From: Caldifarciminota bacterium | Lineage (GTDB): Bacteria > Hydrothermota > UBA3072 > B12-G15 | Reading direction: 5' to 3' | Assembly: GCA_021163525.1 (NCBI GenBank) | Contig: JAGGTX010000134.1 | Location: forward strand, 1 to 7,750 | DNA: 7,750 bases | In this document: positions 1 through 6,573 of the stretch, piece by piece | How the letters are laid out: every line of letters begins with the position of its first letter | Numbering within the stretch: the first letter of the stretch is position 1 | Translations under genes and position numbers: made by a program | The notes under the pieces: generated by a model | Database searches by the model: none | What the model saw: the letters and a program-made list of their open reading frames with translations, nothing else | Told to the model about the DNA's origin: nothing

Positions 1-2
1 AA

Positions 3-203
3 GGGACGGTGCATGCATTTATGCATTTATAAATTTATGCGAACTTCTCTCCATTGTAATTTATTTGTAGTCAGGGGATTGGAGGTCTATTCAAATGTGT
101 AATTCTTGGGATGTTTTTATCCAAACCAGCCTGTTTAAAGTAACCTGCTTATATTCAAAAAAAATATGCATTCTAATAAATACACGAATACATGCACCGT
201 CCC
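3..203. repeat. MITE/REP-like element with terminal inverted repeats
   Basis: The left end (3-15, GGGACGGTGCATG) is an exact inverted copy of the right end (191-203, CATGCACCGTCCC). The match continues inward imperfectly to about 28 bp per arm (3-30 against 176-203), with about four mismatches, all transitions. The interior is AT-rich and holds no credible reading frame. It also contains two tandem ATGCATTT units (13-20 and 22-29). Size, paired termini and lack of a transposase fit a non-autonomous miniature element or a REP-type repeat mobilised in trans. The left flank is cut by the window edge, so a target-site duplication cannot be tested. A long imperfect hairpin acting as a transcript end is an alternative. 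Confidence 0.6.
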
Positions 204-226
204 CCTATGACATATAATATTTGGTC

Positions 227-254
227 TTGAACTTGCTTTTCTTTACTTTATAAT
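227..254 (+). promoter_or_regulatory. Putative promoter of the methyltransferase gene
   Basis: TTGAAC at 227-232 and a consensus TATAAT at 249-254 are separated by 16 bp. Transcription would start near 261, giving an untranslated leader of about 125 nt before the methyltransferase ATG at 388. This is inferred from sequence only; in AT-rich DNA chance matches are common. A second TATAAT at 213-218 has no convincing -35 partner. Confidence 0.4.
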
Positions 255-352
255 TAAACTTAATGAAAAGAGAGATGTAATATGAGGATAAAACCAAAAA
301 TAAATGTGGTCAGGATGTGAAGAAGTTGTGCGAGATAGGGCTTGGAGGAGTA

Positions 353-385
353 ATGGTAAAGCAAAATAGGGAAAAAAGGAGTTAA
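353..385 (+). other. Possible 10-codon upstream ORF coupled to the methyltransferase gene
   Basis: An ATG at 353 is preceded by GGAGG (344-348) at 4 nt spacing and opens a 10-residue frame (MVKQNREKRS). Its TAA (383-385) lies 2 nt before the methyltransferase ATG, a layout that would permit translational coupling. The downstream gene's own Shine-Dalgarno sits inside this mini-ORF. It may be chance, since purine-rich stretches are frequent here. Confidence 0.2.
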
Positions 386-387
386 AA

Positions 388-1596
388 ATGGCTATGGTTG
401 AAGACTTGGTAAGAAGCATCAAAGAAAGAAGTGAAAGAATAGGTAGGAAGATTTCTCCTGAGATTATAGACGCCTTTCTAAAGGTCCCCCGCCATCTTTT
501 CACTCCAAGGGTTTATGAAGAAGGGGAAAATGGAGAGGTTATCGAACACATTCTTGACTACAACAATCCTGATCCCGAAATCCTCAAGAAAATATATTCT
601 GATATGCCTCTGGCTATCATTGTCAAAGGGAAAGAAGTAATTTCCACTTCTTCTCAGCCTTTTGTTATGGCCTTTATGCTGGAAGATGCCAAAATCAAAA
701 AGGGAATGAAAGTTCTAGAAATAGGGACTGGCAGTGGCTACAATGCGGCGATTATAGCGCAAATTGTCGGAGAGCCTCAAAAGGTCATAACTATAGAAAT
801 AAAGCAAGAAGTAGCCGAACTGGCTCGTGAGAATCTTAAAAGGGCTGGCTTTGAAAAAGTAAAAGTGATAACTGGAGATGGAGGAGCAGGATATCCAGAA
901 GAAGCCCCTTATGATTCTATCCTGGCTACTTGCAGCTGTCCTGAAATTCCTTGGATGGATCAACTAGCTCCTAAAGGAACCATTGCTTTTCCTCTAATAA
1001 CAAGGGGTATTGAGACTCTTGTTTCTCTGCAAGAAGAAAATGGTATTTTAAAAGGCTCTTTAACTCTCTTTGTAAGATTCCTCCGCTTTGAAGGAGTTTA
1101 TTCAGCTCCAGAGCATTTTGCTCGAGAAATACGAGCTCTTCAGAGATTGGTAGAAAAAGGAGAGAAACGCAAAGAGATTATGCAAGAACTAGAGGAAATC
1201 CTACTTCAAGGAGATGAGAATGAAAAGGAGAAGAGAGAGAAGGCCATAAAAAGAGCTGGATTTGAATTCTTTCTTGCAATTACGGAACCAGAAGCATTGG
1301 TCTATGAATCAGGAATAAAAGGACACGAAAGAGGTTATGCGTTGTGGCATAAAGATAAGGATCTCAGTAAAAGCGGAATTGTAGTTCTATTCCCGGATGA
1401 AATTGTTCTCTGGGGAAACAAAGAGATAGAAAAGAAAATTTCCCGAAGATTTGAGGAGTGGAAAAACTTGGGAGAGCCTGGATTGAGGGATTATGAAATT
1501 GCTTTTTATCCCAATGAGACAATAGCCCCTCTTAGTAAAAATCAATGGTCAGTGCCACGTAGAAGGGGCACCACCATTTTCTCTCTCAAAAAATAA
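388..1596 (+). CDS. Protein-L-isoaspartate O-methyltransferase-like protein with C-terminal extension
   Basis: This SAM-dependent methyltransferase of 402 residues belongs to the PCMT family, which methylates isoaspartyl carboxyls. The N-terminal half carries the family's signatures: VPRHLFTP (33-40), STSSQP (86-91), the SAM-binding motif EIGTGSGYNAA (111-121) and GDG (163-165). Ordinary Pcm enzymes are about 210 residues; here about 170 more follow. The tail includes a charged helix (about 245-290) and a segment ending in GLRDYEIAFYPNE and RRRGTTIFSL. That ending resembles the PCMT-like methyltransferases of peptide-maturation systems such as FxLD, as I recall them. No ATP-grasp or lanthipeptide gene is visible beside it, so a RiPP role is speculative and protein repair remains possible. 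AAGGAG at 376-381, 6 nt before the ATG at 388, fixes the start; the second ATG at 394 is less well placed. By eye the gene is richer in G/C than its downstream neighbours, which hints at separate ancestry. Confidence 0.85.
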   Translation: MAMVEDLVRSIKERSERIGRKISPEIIDAFLKVPRHLFTPRVYEEGENGEVIEHILDYNNPDPEILKKIYSDMPLAIIVKGKEVISTSSQPFVMAFMLEDAKIKKGMKVLEIGTGSGYNAAIIAQIVGEPQKVITIEIKQEVAELARENLKRAGFEKVKVITGDGGAGYPEEAPYDSILATCSCPEIPWMDQLAPKGTIAFPLITRGIETLVSLQEENGILKGSLTLFVRFLRFEGVYSAPEHFAREIRALQRLVEKGEKRKEIMQELEEILLQGDENEKEKREKAIKRAGFEFFLAITEPEALVYESGIKGHERGYALWHKDKDLSKSGIVVLFPDEIVLWGNKEIEKKISRRFEEWKNLGEPGLRDYEIAFYPNETIAPLSKNQWSVPRRRGTTIFSLKK

Positions 1597-1645
1597 CCAC
1601 CTACCCCAGATAGGTATTGTATGCCCCAAGAATTCAAACCAGACA

Positions 1646-1864
1646 TTGAACAAATTTATGAAATTATTTGTTGAATATATTCTTGAGAAAGAGATTAAAG
1701 CAAGAGATTTTATAAAGAAGGTGGAGAGATTAGAAAGTCTCCATCAAATATCATGGTTCAGGGGTATCCTTAAAATTAAAAAAATTGGAATAGAGACATA
1801 TGAAATAATATTTATTGGAATGTATTCTCTTGTGAGTAAAGGGAACAATTCAGTCAATCAATAA
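1646..1864 (+). CDS. Doubtful small ORF, possibly a frameshifted remnant
   Basis: The frame opens with TTG at 1646 (first ATG at 1658) and ends at 1864, giving at most 72 residues. I recognise no family. The composition is protein-like, with an amphipathic charged stretch (FVEYILEKEIKARDF) and a hydrophobic end, but no Shine-Dalgarno precedes either start. A different frame beginning at ATG 1621 reads MPQEFKPDIEQIYEIIC and stops at 1674, just as this frame begins. A single frameshift near 1660 could therefore have split one short gene. It lies in the gap between the methyltransferase and J-domain genes and may be non-coding. Confidence 0.25.
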   Translation: MNKFMKLFVEYILEKEIKARDFIKKVERLESLHQISWFRGILKIKKIGIETYEIIFIGMYSLVSKGNNSVNQ

Positions 1865-1882
1865 ATGTAGGCAGGTTTGCCC

Positions 1883-1911
1883 TTGAAAATGTTTGATGGA
1901 CACTTTATACT
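1883..1911 (+). promoter_or_regulatory. Promoter predicted to give a leaderless J-domain mRNA
   Basis: TTGAAA (1883-1888) and TATACT (1906-1911) are separated by 17 bp, the canonical geometry. Only 6 nt (GATTTT) separate the -10 box from the ATG at 1918, so transcription should start at or within a base or two of the A of the start codon. No Shine-Dalgarno is present. The -35 box is embedded in TTTGCCCTTG, which recurs in the next promoter. Confidence 0.65.
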
Positions 1912-1917
1912 GATTTT

Positions 1918-2895
1918 ATGCAGAGATTGAAGGATTATTATGCAGTTCTTGGTGTTGAAGAAGACGCAAGTCAGGAAGAGATAAAAGAAAGATACAGAGA
2001 ACTTTCCAAAAAATATCACCCTGATGTGACAGAACTGGATCCAGAATATGCGAAGAAAAAGTTTATTGAAGTATCAGAAGCTTATCACATTCTCATTGAC
2101 CCACAAAAAAGAAAGGACTATGATTACTTAAGAAAATATGGTAAGGCCAATTCTGCACTGTGGGAAAGATTTGAGAAAGATGTTGCTAATATTCATGAAT
2201 TTGCTCGCATACTTTATGAAATGCAAAAATACTTTGTTTACAAAATGACATCCAGTGGAGTAGGGGGCGGAATGGGTGTTGGTGCAGGTGCATACATAGG
2301 CTGGAGGGCTGGTGGACTTCTTGGTGCAATTGCAGGAGGCATTATTGGAGGATTGTTAGGGATGGTTGGAGGGTCAAAACTTGTTGATTTAATAGATGGC
2401 GGGGAGAAACAAAAATTGAAGAGTGAGTTGACCAGTAAGATAATCTCTTATGTTGAAAAGACTCCAGAATTAAGAAAACCGTTTGTAGAATACATCTTAT
2501 TGAAAAAATATGAGCCACAGGGTATTTATTTACCAGTGGCATATTCTCACATTCAAAAGATACTTGAAATTGATGAGAGGTTTGTTGTTCTTGCGGCCTA
2601 CCTGGAGATGTTTGGGAATTTTAATAAGAACTTTGTTTCATCCATTAAGGGAAGTATAGAAGATATAGATATGCTTGTGGAGTTTGCTTTTGATTATGCT
2701 GAAGAGATAGGTGCTGAGAATAAAATAGATGAGCAGATTGAGATACTTGAGGAGTATAAGAAATTAAAGGAAGAACTCATGAGACTTGAAAGCAGTTTTT
2801 TCAAAGATAGAAGGAGAATAAGCCTCATCAAGCAGAGGCTTGAAGAACTGGAAGAAAAATACAAATCCATCCTTTCAGAACTTGAAAATGCATAA
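1918..2895 (+). CDS. J-domain (DnaJ-like) protein with glycine-zipper membrane segment and coiled coil
   Basis: Residues about 5-72 form a J domain: DYYAVLGV at the start, the invariant HPD at 34-36 in KKYHPDV, and the closing [10 protein letters not shown] domains stimulate the ATPase of DnaK/Hsp70. The Gly/Phe-rich region, zinc fingers and substrate-binding domain of true DnaJ are absent, so this is a class C-type protein with its own delivery role. Residues about 112-152 are unusually rich in glycine and small hydrophobics, with GxxxG spacing (for example [13 protein letters not shown]), a glycine-zipper segment that could insert into a membrane. The rest is helical, with a heptad-like charged coiled coil at about 270-322. 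The start follows a -10 box by 6 nt and has no Shine-Dalgarno. It may recruit Hsp70 to a membrane site, perhaps serving the envelope proteins encoded just downstream; that role is inferred. Confidence 0.85.
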   Translation: MQRLKDYYAVLGVEEDASQEEIKERYRELSKKYHPDVTELDPEYAKKKFIEVSEAYHILIDPQKRKDYDYLRKYGKANSALWERFEKDVANIHEFARILYEMQKYFVYKMTSSGVGGGMGVGAGAYIGWRAGGLLGAIAGGIIGGLLGMVGGSKLVDLIDGGEKQKLKSELTSKIISYVEKTPELRKPFVEYILLKKYEPQGIYLPVAYSHIQKILEIDERFVVLAAYLEMFGNFNKNFVSSIKGSIEDIDMLVEFAFDYAEEIGAENKIDEQIEILEEYKKLKEELMRLESSFFKDRRRISLIKQRLEELEEKYKSILSELENA

Positions 2896-2924
2896 TAATC
2901 ACTCTCCATTGGGTATATTTGCCC

Positions 2925-2952
2925 TTGTAAAGAATCCAGGATTTTCTATAAT
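2925..2952 (+). promoter_or_regulatory. Promoter predicted to give a leaderless membrane-protein mRNA
   Basis: TTGTAA (2925-2930) and a perfect TATAAT (2947-2952) are 16 bp apart, and 6 nt (AATTGT) separate the -10 from the ATG at 2959. As in the promoter at 1883-1911, the -35 sits in TTTGCCCTTG (2918-2927) and no Shine-Dalgarno exists. Position, spacing and flanking string all match the upstream copy, suggesting the two are expressed together. Confidence 0.65.
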
Positions 2953-2958
2953 AATTGT

Positions 2959-3405
2959 ATGCATAAATTAAAGGAATTTCTGGTGGACATATTGGACAGG
3001 ATTGCCATGTTTTTTCTTTTGTTGTTGATTTACATTTTTAAGTTTCTCCACTTTTGCTTCAAAGTGTTATTCAATTGTTGTTATAAAAGCATAAAAGGTC
3101 CCAAAAACTTCTTAGAAAACCTGAACAAGTGGGTTAACATTAAGCAGAGTTTACAGAGGCTTTCCTCATACGGTTCTAATCCAGGTAGTTTTTCGTTCAA
3201 AATTCTACTTTCAGAAACCTTATCATTTTTTAAACGAGTTGTTGTTTTCCCTGTGATTGTTTTTGTTCAGTTCTCCTATTTTATCCTTTCCTGTGTTTCC
3301 TTTATTCTCTTCGCATTCGTCGTGCTTCTGCGGTCTAATTACTTATATCTGGATTCAACCATGAGAGGTTTCCTTGCAAAAGAGGATATTCAATTCTGGA
3401 GTTAA
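2959..3405 (+). CDS. Small two-helix membrane protein, unknown function
   Basis: This 148-residue protein has two long hydrophobic segments at about 14-41 and 94-125, separated by a polar, basic loop of about 50 residues. The first segment is rich in Phe, Leu and Cys. There is no cleavable signal peptide or recognised domain. Charge distribution is mixed, so topology is uncertain. The start at 2959 rests on the promoter 6 nt upstream rather than on a ribosome site. The stop codon (3403-3405) overlaps the Shine-Dalgarno of the NlpC/P60 gene, so the two genes are almost surely cotranscribed. A partner or anchor role for that peptidase is reasonable but not shown by the sequence. Confidence 0.7.
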   Translation: MHKLKEFLVDILDRIAMFFLLLLIYIFKFLHFCFKVLFNCCYKSIKGPKNFLENLNKWVNIKQSLQRLSSYGSNPGSFSFKILLSETLSFFKRVVVFPVIVFVQFSYFILSCVSFILFAFVVLLRSNYLYLDSTMRGFLAKEDIQFWS

Positions 3406-3412
3406 GGGGAGG
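3404..3412 (+). promoter_or_regulatory. Strong Shine-Dalgarno of the NlpC/P60 gene
   Basis: AAGGGGAGG lies 7 nt before the ATG at 3420 and overlaps the TAA of the preceding gene. It fixes the start and implies translational coupling. It contrasts with the leaderless first gene of the same operon. Confidence 0.75.
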
Positions 3413-3419
3413 TTTAAGG

Positions 3420-4088
3420 ATGTTTAGACTGATAGGTAACTTATTCAGATTGATAATTCTGGGGCTTGCTTTTTACGGTGGATATACACTTTATAACCAA
3501 TTCAAACATGAGTATTTCGTGGCGAAGTTAAGAAGAACCTTAAAGTATCAGGTAAAAAAGACTCTGAAAAATTTTAATCATCGTGCTACAAATCATAAAG
3601 TTAGCCAGTATTTTTCAAGAGGAACTCAGAAAACAAAAAAATACAATTCCAGAGTTTCATCATCATATAGGACTTCACAAATCCCATCATTTTCTCAATC
3701 TGATTCAGGGATATCAAGTATTAGAAGGAAGGTTTGTTCTGTTGCACTTACCTATGTAAATACACCATATGTTCATGGTGGAACAGGGTATAGGGGATTA
3801 GATTGTTCAGGTCTGGTTTATGCTGTTTATAAAAGGGTTTTGAATGTTAAACTACCAAGAACAGTTGATGGACTTTATGATATAGCCACAAAGGTTACGA
3901 ACCCACTTCCAGGAGACCTTGTATTCTTTAAGATTAAGCATTTCAGGGTTGACCATGTTGGTATTTATCTTGGAAGTGGTAAAATGATTCATGCATCGTC
4001 TCATAAGGGTGTTTGTGTTGTTTCTCTCAAGGAAAAATATTATAGAACATATTTCTATGGTTTTGGAAGGCTGATTATAGGTGAATAA
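3420..4088 (+). CDS. Membrane-anchored NlpC/P60 peptidoglycan peptidase
   Basis: This is a 222-residue cell-wall hydrolase. An N-terminal hydrophobic segment (about 4-26) acts as an uncleaved anchor or signal. It is followed by a basic, Ser/Lys-rich linker (about 27-100) and an NlpC/P60 domain (about 103-222). The catalytic Cys is C129 in LDCSGL, the His is H179 in DHVGIYLG, and the third polar residue is probably H191 in MIHASS. Such enzymes cleave peptide stems of peptidoglycan, typically the D-Glu to diamino-acid bond; the exact bond here is unknown. No SH3b or LysM wall-binding domain is present, so location depends on the anchor or on its membrane-protein neighbour. It is the last gene of the operon and converges with the helicase gene, 15 bp away. 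Confidence 0.88.
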   Translation: MFRLIGNLFRLIILGLAFYGGYTLYNQFKHEYFVAKLRRTLKYQVKKTLKNFNHRATNHKVSQYFSRGTQKTKKYNSRVSSSYRTSQIPSFSQSDSGISSIRRKVCSVALTYVNTPYVHGGTGYRGLDCSGLVYAVYKRVLNVKLPRTVDGLYDIATKVTNPLPGDLVFFKIKHFRVDHVGIYLGSGKMIHASSHKGVCVVSLKEKYYRTYFYGFGRLIIGE

Positions 4089-4110
4089 TCATAATCTTTT
4101 TCTTTATTCA
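4082..4110. terminator. Weak inverted repeat between convergent genes
   Basis: TGAATAA (4082-4088) and TTATTCA (4104-4110) are exact inverse copies enclosing 15 bp that include a short T-run. The repeat arises because both convergent genes end in GAA-TAA. The stem is all A/T apart from one pair and the loop is long, so terminator function is weak and may be chance. Nothing better is visible between the two operons. Confidence 0.15.
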
Positions 4111-5906
4111 AGAGGAAACCTGATAACCATAGCATCTTTAAGCAATTCATTAAGCACACGGTTTCTGTTAAGGTCATCATCACTTGCAAGAACAAATAGT
4201 TTTTTCTTTGCCCTTGATGCTGCAACATTAATCAAAAATGGATTAAGGTATAGAAATTTGTTCCAGACTTGAGCAGGGTCAAAGATAACTATATCTGAGC
4301 CTGTTCCCTGGCACCTGTGAATTGTAAGGACATCTATTTTTAGAGAACCTTTTATGAAGTTTGAAACAACAAGCATATTAAGGTTTTTCCTCTGGTTTTT
4401 ATAAGGAGTAACAATTAGATAAGAGAGGTCAGGGTTTTTATATAGTTTTTTTATGTATTTAAGCAGGAGAAAAGAGGCATAGCAGGACCTTTTGTTTCTT
4501 ACATTTTTAAAAACAAGTTCAGCAGGTATCTGGACATCTGAATAATCAACCCTAATAATGTCAGCCTTTTCAGGCCAAAGTTCTTTTGTTGGTTTTTTAT
4601 CTTTTGCTGTAATCAGGTTACCAGAATAAAACACCCTGCTTATAGATTTACATATATCAGGTGGCATTCTTCTCTGTTCCCTTAAAAAATGAACTGTCTC
4701 TCCATTTACTGCTTTAATATTGAATAAATCAAAGATGTTGTGAGAAAACCAGTATTCTTCACAGGTCCCTTCCTTGCCTTTAAATATTGGTTTCAATTGT
4801 TCAGGGTCGCCTGCTATGATTAAATGGTTCAATTCAATCTGGGAAACAATATAGTAATAAGCAATAGGAACAATACTTGCTTCGTCAACTATAATGCAAC
4901 CTACATCTTTGGGATCAATGTATTTACCAACCCTGTTCAGGAATGCATTGAATGTTAAAGTAATAATTTTTGACTCATCAACGAATTTTTTCAGTTGGTG
5001 CGTGTATTCCTCTTTAAGTATATTTATTTCATTTTCAATTTTTGCCTTTTCTATATCAACATCTTTCCCTTCAGTAACCGTAAAGAGGAAAAGTTGCCTC
5101 TGAAGTTTTCTGAATTTTCTCATGTATCTATCATGTGCCTTTTTGTATGCCAGTAAAGGTTGCTCTCTCCGTAATTCTTCAAGAATAGGGAAACCAAAGC
5201 GGAGTATTTTGTGTTTGTTGATGTCAATCTTTGCATTTTTCATTGCGTTGTAAATTTTTTTTGTAAGAATATCCACAGCAACATTTGTGTTTGAAAGTGC
5301 GACAATTTTTTTATCAAATCCATCAAGCAGTAAGGCACTTACAATGTATCCTATGTTGTGTGATTTCCCAGTGCCAGGAGGACCCCATATAAGGGTGATT
5401 GGATTTTTCCTGTATCTAATGAGTGTCTTTGTTTGACTGGAAATGCTCTTCCCAAACCTTCCGGGTACTGTGCTTTTGACCGGTGTTTGTTTTTTATAAA
5501 GTTTTATAAACTCGTTGAATTTATCAAAATCTGTATGGTTTTTTATAAAAAAGAGGAATTCATTAAGATAATCCTTTGGCCTGATAGCAATCTTTGTGAG
5601 GTTTGATATTATCCTTTGATTATATGGTTTAAAAATGAGGAATTTTTTGTCATGATTGATGGTCAGAACCTCTCCAATGGGATAATATCTCTTTTTCCTA
5701 TTTTTAAAGTAGATTGAAACTATTTCACTATCTTCAGCATCATAGGTATAGAAAGAGAGGTCATTCCTATATTCAATCTTCACAAGACCCTTTTCAATCT
5801 TCGGCCCTTTCGTAAGAAATAACTCTTTTGTTTCTTCGTTCAGTAAATACCATCTATATCTTTCAACCGCATTTATAAGTGAATCATAGTTATGAAATCT
5901 GTTCAT
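4104..5906 (-). CDS. Superfamily 1 (UPF1/DNA2-like) helicase, partner of the CARF protein
   Basis: This 600-residue ATPase of the SF1B Upf1/DNA2 group (AAA_11/AAA_12) unwinds or translocates on nucleic acid. Motifs in order are: Q-motif Gln near 158, Walker A GPPGTGKS (175-182), Ia SNTNVAVD (205-212), Walker B VDEAS (340-344), III GDPEQL (366-371), IV QRRMPPDI (411-418), V TIHRCQGTGSD (528-538) and VI NVAASRAKKK (560-569). All appear intact. Residues about 30-110 look beta-rich and precede the helicase core. No fused nuclease is seen, since the protein ends about 30 residues after motif VI. It starts 2 nt after the CARF gene's stop, with AAGGGTG upstream as its ribosome site, so translational coupling is likely. 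I infer that the CARF partner controls it; a general repair or RNA-processing helicase is the alternative. Confidence 0.9.
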   Translation of the reverse strand: MNRFHNYDSLINAVERYRWYLLNEETKELFLTKGPKIEKGLVKIEYRNDLSFYTYDAEDSEIVSIYFKNRKKRYYPIGEVLTINHDKKFLIFKPYNQRIISNLTKIAIRPKDYLNEFLFFIKNHTDFDKFNEFIKLYKKQTPVKSTVPGRFGKSISSQTKTLIRYRKNPITLIWGPPGTGKSHNIGYIVSALLLDGFDKKIVALSNTNVAVDILTKKIYNAMKNAKIDINKHKILRFGFPILEELRREQPLLAYKKAHDRYMRKFRKLQRQLFLFTVTEGKDVDIEKAKIENEINILKEEYTHQLKKFVDESKIITLTFNAFLNRVGKYIDPKDVGCIIVDEASIVPIAYYYIVSQIELNHLIIAGDPEQLKPIFKGKEGTCEEYWFSHNIFDLFNIKAVNGETVHFLREQRRMPPDICKSISRVFYSGNLITAKDKKPTKELWPEKADIIRVDYSDVQIPAELVFKNVRNKRSCYASFLLLKYIKKLYKNPDLSYLIVTPYKNQRKNLNMLVVSNFIKGSLKIDVLTIHRCQGTGSDIVIFDPAQVWNKFLYLNPFLINVAASRAKKKLFVLASDDDLNRNRVLNELLKDAMVIRFPLE

Positions 5907-5908
5907 GG

Positions 5909-6550
5909 TTATTCACCCTTCTCAAGTTTTTCAAAAAGAAGTTTCACTGAAGGGAGATAAGTCTTTACCTCATTTATCCCCTTGAACATCTTTTTAACAT
6001 TTGTTGATTCAATGTAAACCATTGGCATGTCATAGGTTATAGCGATACTGGCAATTGCAATTGACATTGTCTTTTTACCTGAAGTTATGTCAAACACAAA
6101 GGTTGTTCTGGACTCTTTTCTGAGGAAAAAGTGGCTTGCAACAGTTTCAATTATCTCATCAAAATAGGGCTCCTTTCTGAACGATAGTATGGAATAGTTG
6201 TCCTTTTTTATTTTCAGTATTTTAGCAACCTCTCTGCATACCTTCTTTGATTCAGTTGAGGCTATAAAAACAATGTGTTTTGCAGGTGAAGCGAGCACTG
6301 ATAAAATAGGGGAGTTAACCTGCAACCCAACAGGGAGATAAAGATAATCAACAACCTCCGTATTAAGATAGTATTCATAATAAAACCTTGCCATACTTAG
6401 AGGAAAAACTTCTTCATCATAAAACTTGTTAATCTCTTTAATATCAGTAAGTTTAAGAAGTTCCTTAACCTTTTTTCTGTAAGTTGACTCCAGATTTTGA
6501 ACTTCACTTTTGGTTAAATCTGGTTTATAATGAACAGGAAGGTCACCCAT
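5909..6550 (-). CDS. CARF-domain protein (putative cyclic-oligonucleotide sensor)
   Basis: This 213-residue protein is helical at its N-terminus (about 10-65) and then has a Rossmann-like CARF domain (about 70-185). It opens with YLPVGLQVNSPILSVL, continues with HIVFIAST, and has the ligand-site-type motif DITSGKKTMS (154-163) followed by a hydrophobic helix and MVYIES. These resemble CARF proteins of the Cas02710/Csx1-Csm6 group, which bind cyclic oligoadenylate made by Cas10. No HEPN, nuclease, HTH or membrane domain is visible, so output probably passes to the cotranslated helicase. The frame is open to an ATG at 6700, but that start would overlap the divergent nuclease gene by 89 bp. The ATG at 6550 has GGAGG just upstream and a near-consensus promoter, so I chose it. 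Family assignment rests on motifs read by eye. Confidence 0.75.
   Translation of the reverse strand: MGDLPVHYKPDLTKSEVQNLESTYRKKVKELLKLTDIKEINKFYDEEVFPLSMARFYYEYYLNTEVVDYLYLPVGLQVNSPILSVLASPAKHIVFIASTESKKVCREVAKILKIKKDNYSILSFRKEPYFDEIIETVASHFFLRKESRTTFVFDITSGKKTMSIAIASIAITYDMPMVYIESTNVKKMFKGINEVKTYLPSVKLLFEKLEKGE
6503..6531 (+). promoter_or_regulatory. Possible promoter of the Card1-like gene
   Basis: TTCACT (6503-6508) and a consensus TATAAT (6526-6531), 17 bp apart, lie inside the 5' end of the CARF gene. If used, the leader would be about 70 nt and would contain the 6554-6573 inverted repeat as an RNA hairpin. GATAAT at 6571-6576 is an alternative -10 but has no -35 partner. Both are tentative. 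Confidence 0.25.
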
Positions 6551-6553
6551 AAC

Positions 6554-6573
6554 ATCCTCCTTTTTTGGAGGAT
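6554..6573. promoter_or_regulatory. Perfect inverted repeat, candidate operator
   Basis: ATCCTCC (6554-6560) and GGAGGAT (6567-6573) form a perfect 7-bp inverted repeat around six T:A pairs. On the minus strand the second arm contains the CARF gene's Shine-Dalgarno, and the first arm overlaps the -10 box. With transcription from about 6562, the RNA would lack the first arm, so a DNA operator is likelier than an RNA hairpin unless transcription starts farther upstream. Confidence 0.4.

Noticed and set aside
281..385. 34-residue open frame with two cysteines upstream of the methyltransferase, considered as a RiPP precursor
   Set aside because: A stop directly precedes it and the only possible starts are internal (GTG 317, TTG 326, ATG 353). 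No leader/core pattern is evident. Only the last 10 codons have a plausible start.
1598..1614. ACCTA-N7-TAGGT as terminator of the methyltransferase gene
   Set aside because: The stem is only 5 bp with a 7-nt loop and no T-tract follows, so chance is as good an explanation.
1668..2510. FVEYIL shared by the doubtful small ORF and the J-domain protein (residues 189-194), considered as a partial duplication
   Set aside because: The similarity does not extend beyond a few residues on either side, so it is probably coincidence.
4894..5103. Plus-strand frame inside the helicase gene
   Set aside because: It is antisense to the helicase region around Walker B. The helicase frame has all motifs intact and this frame has no start signals.
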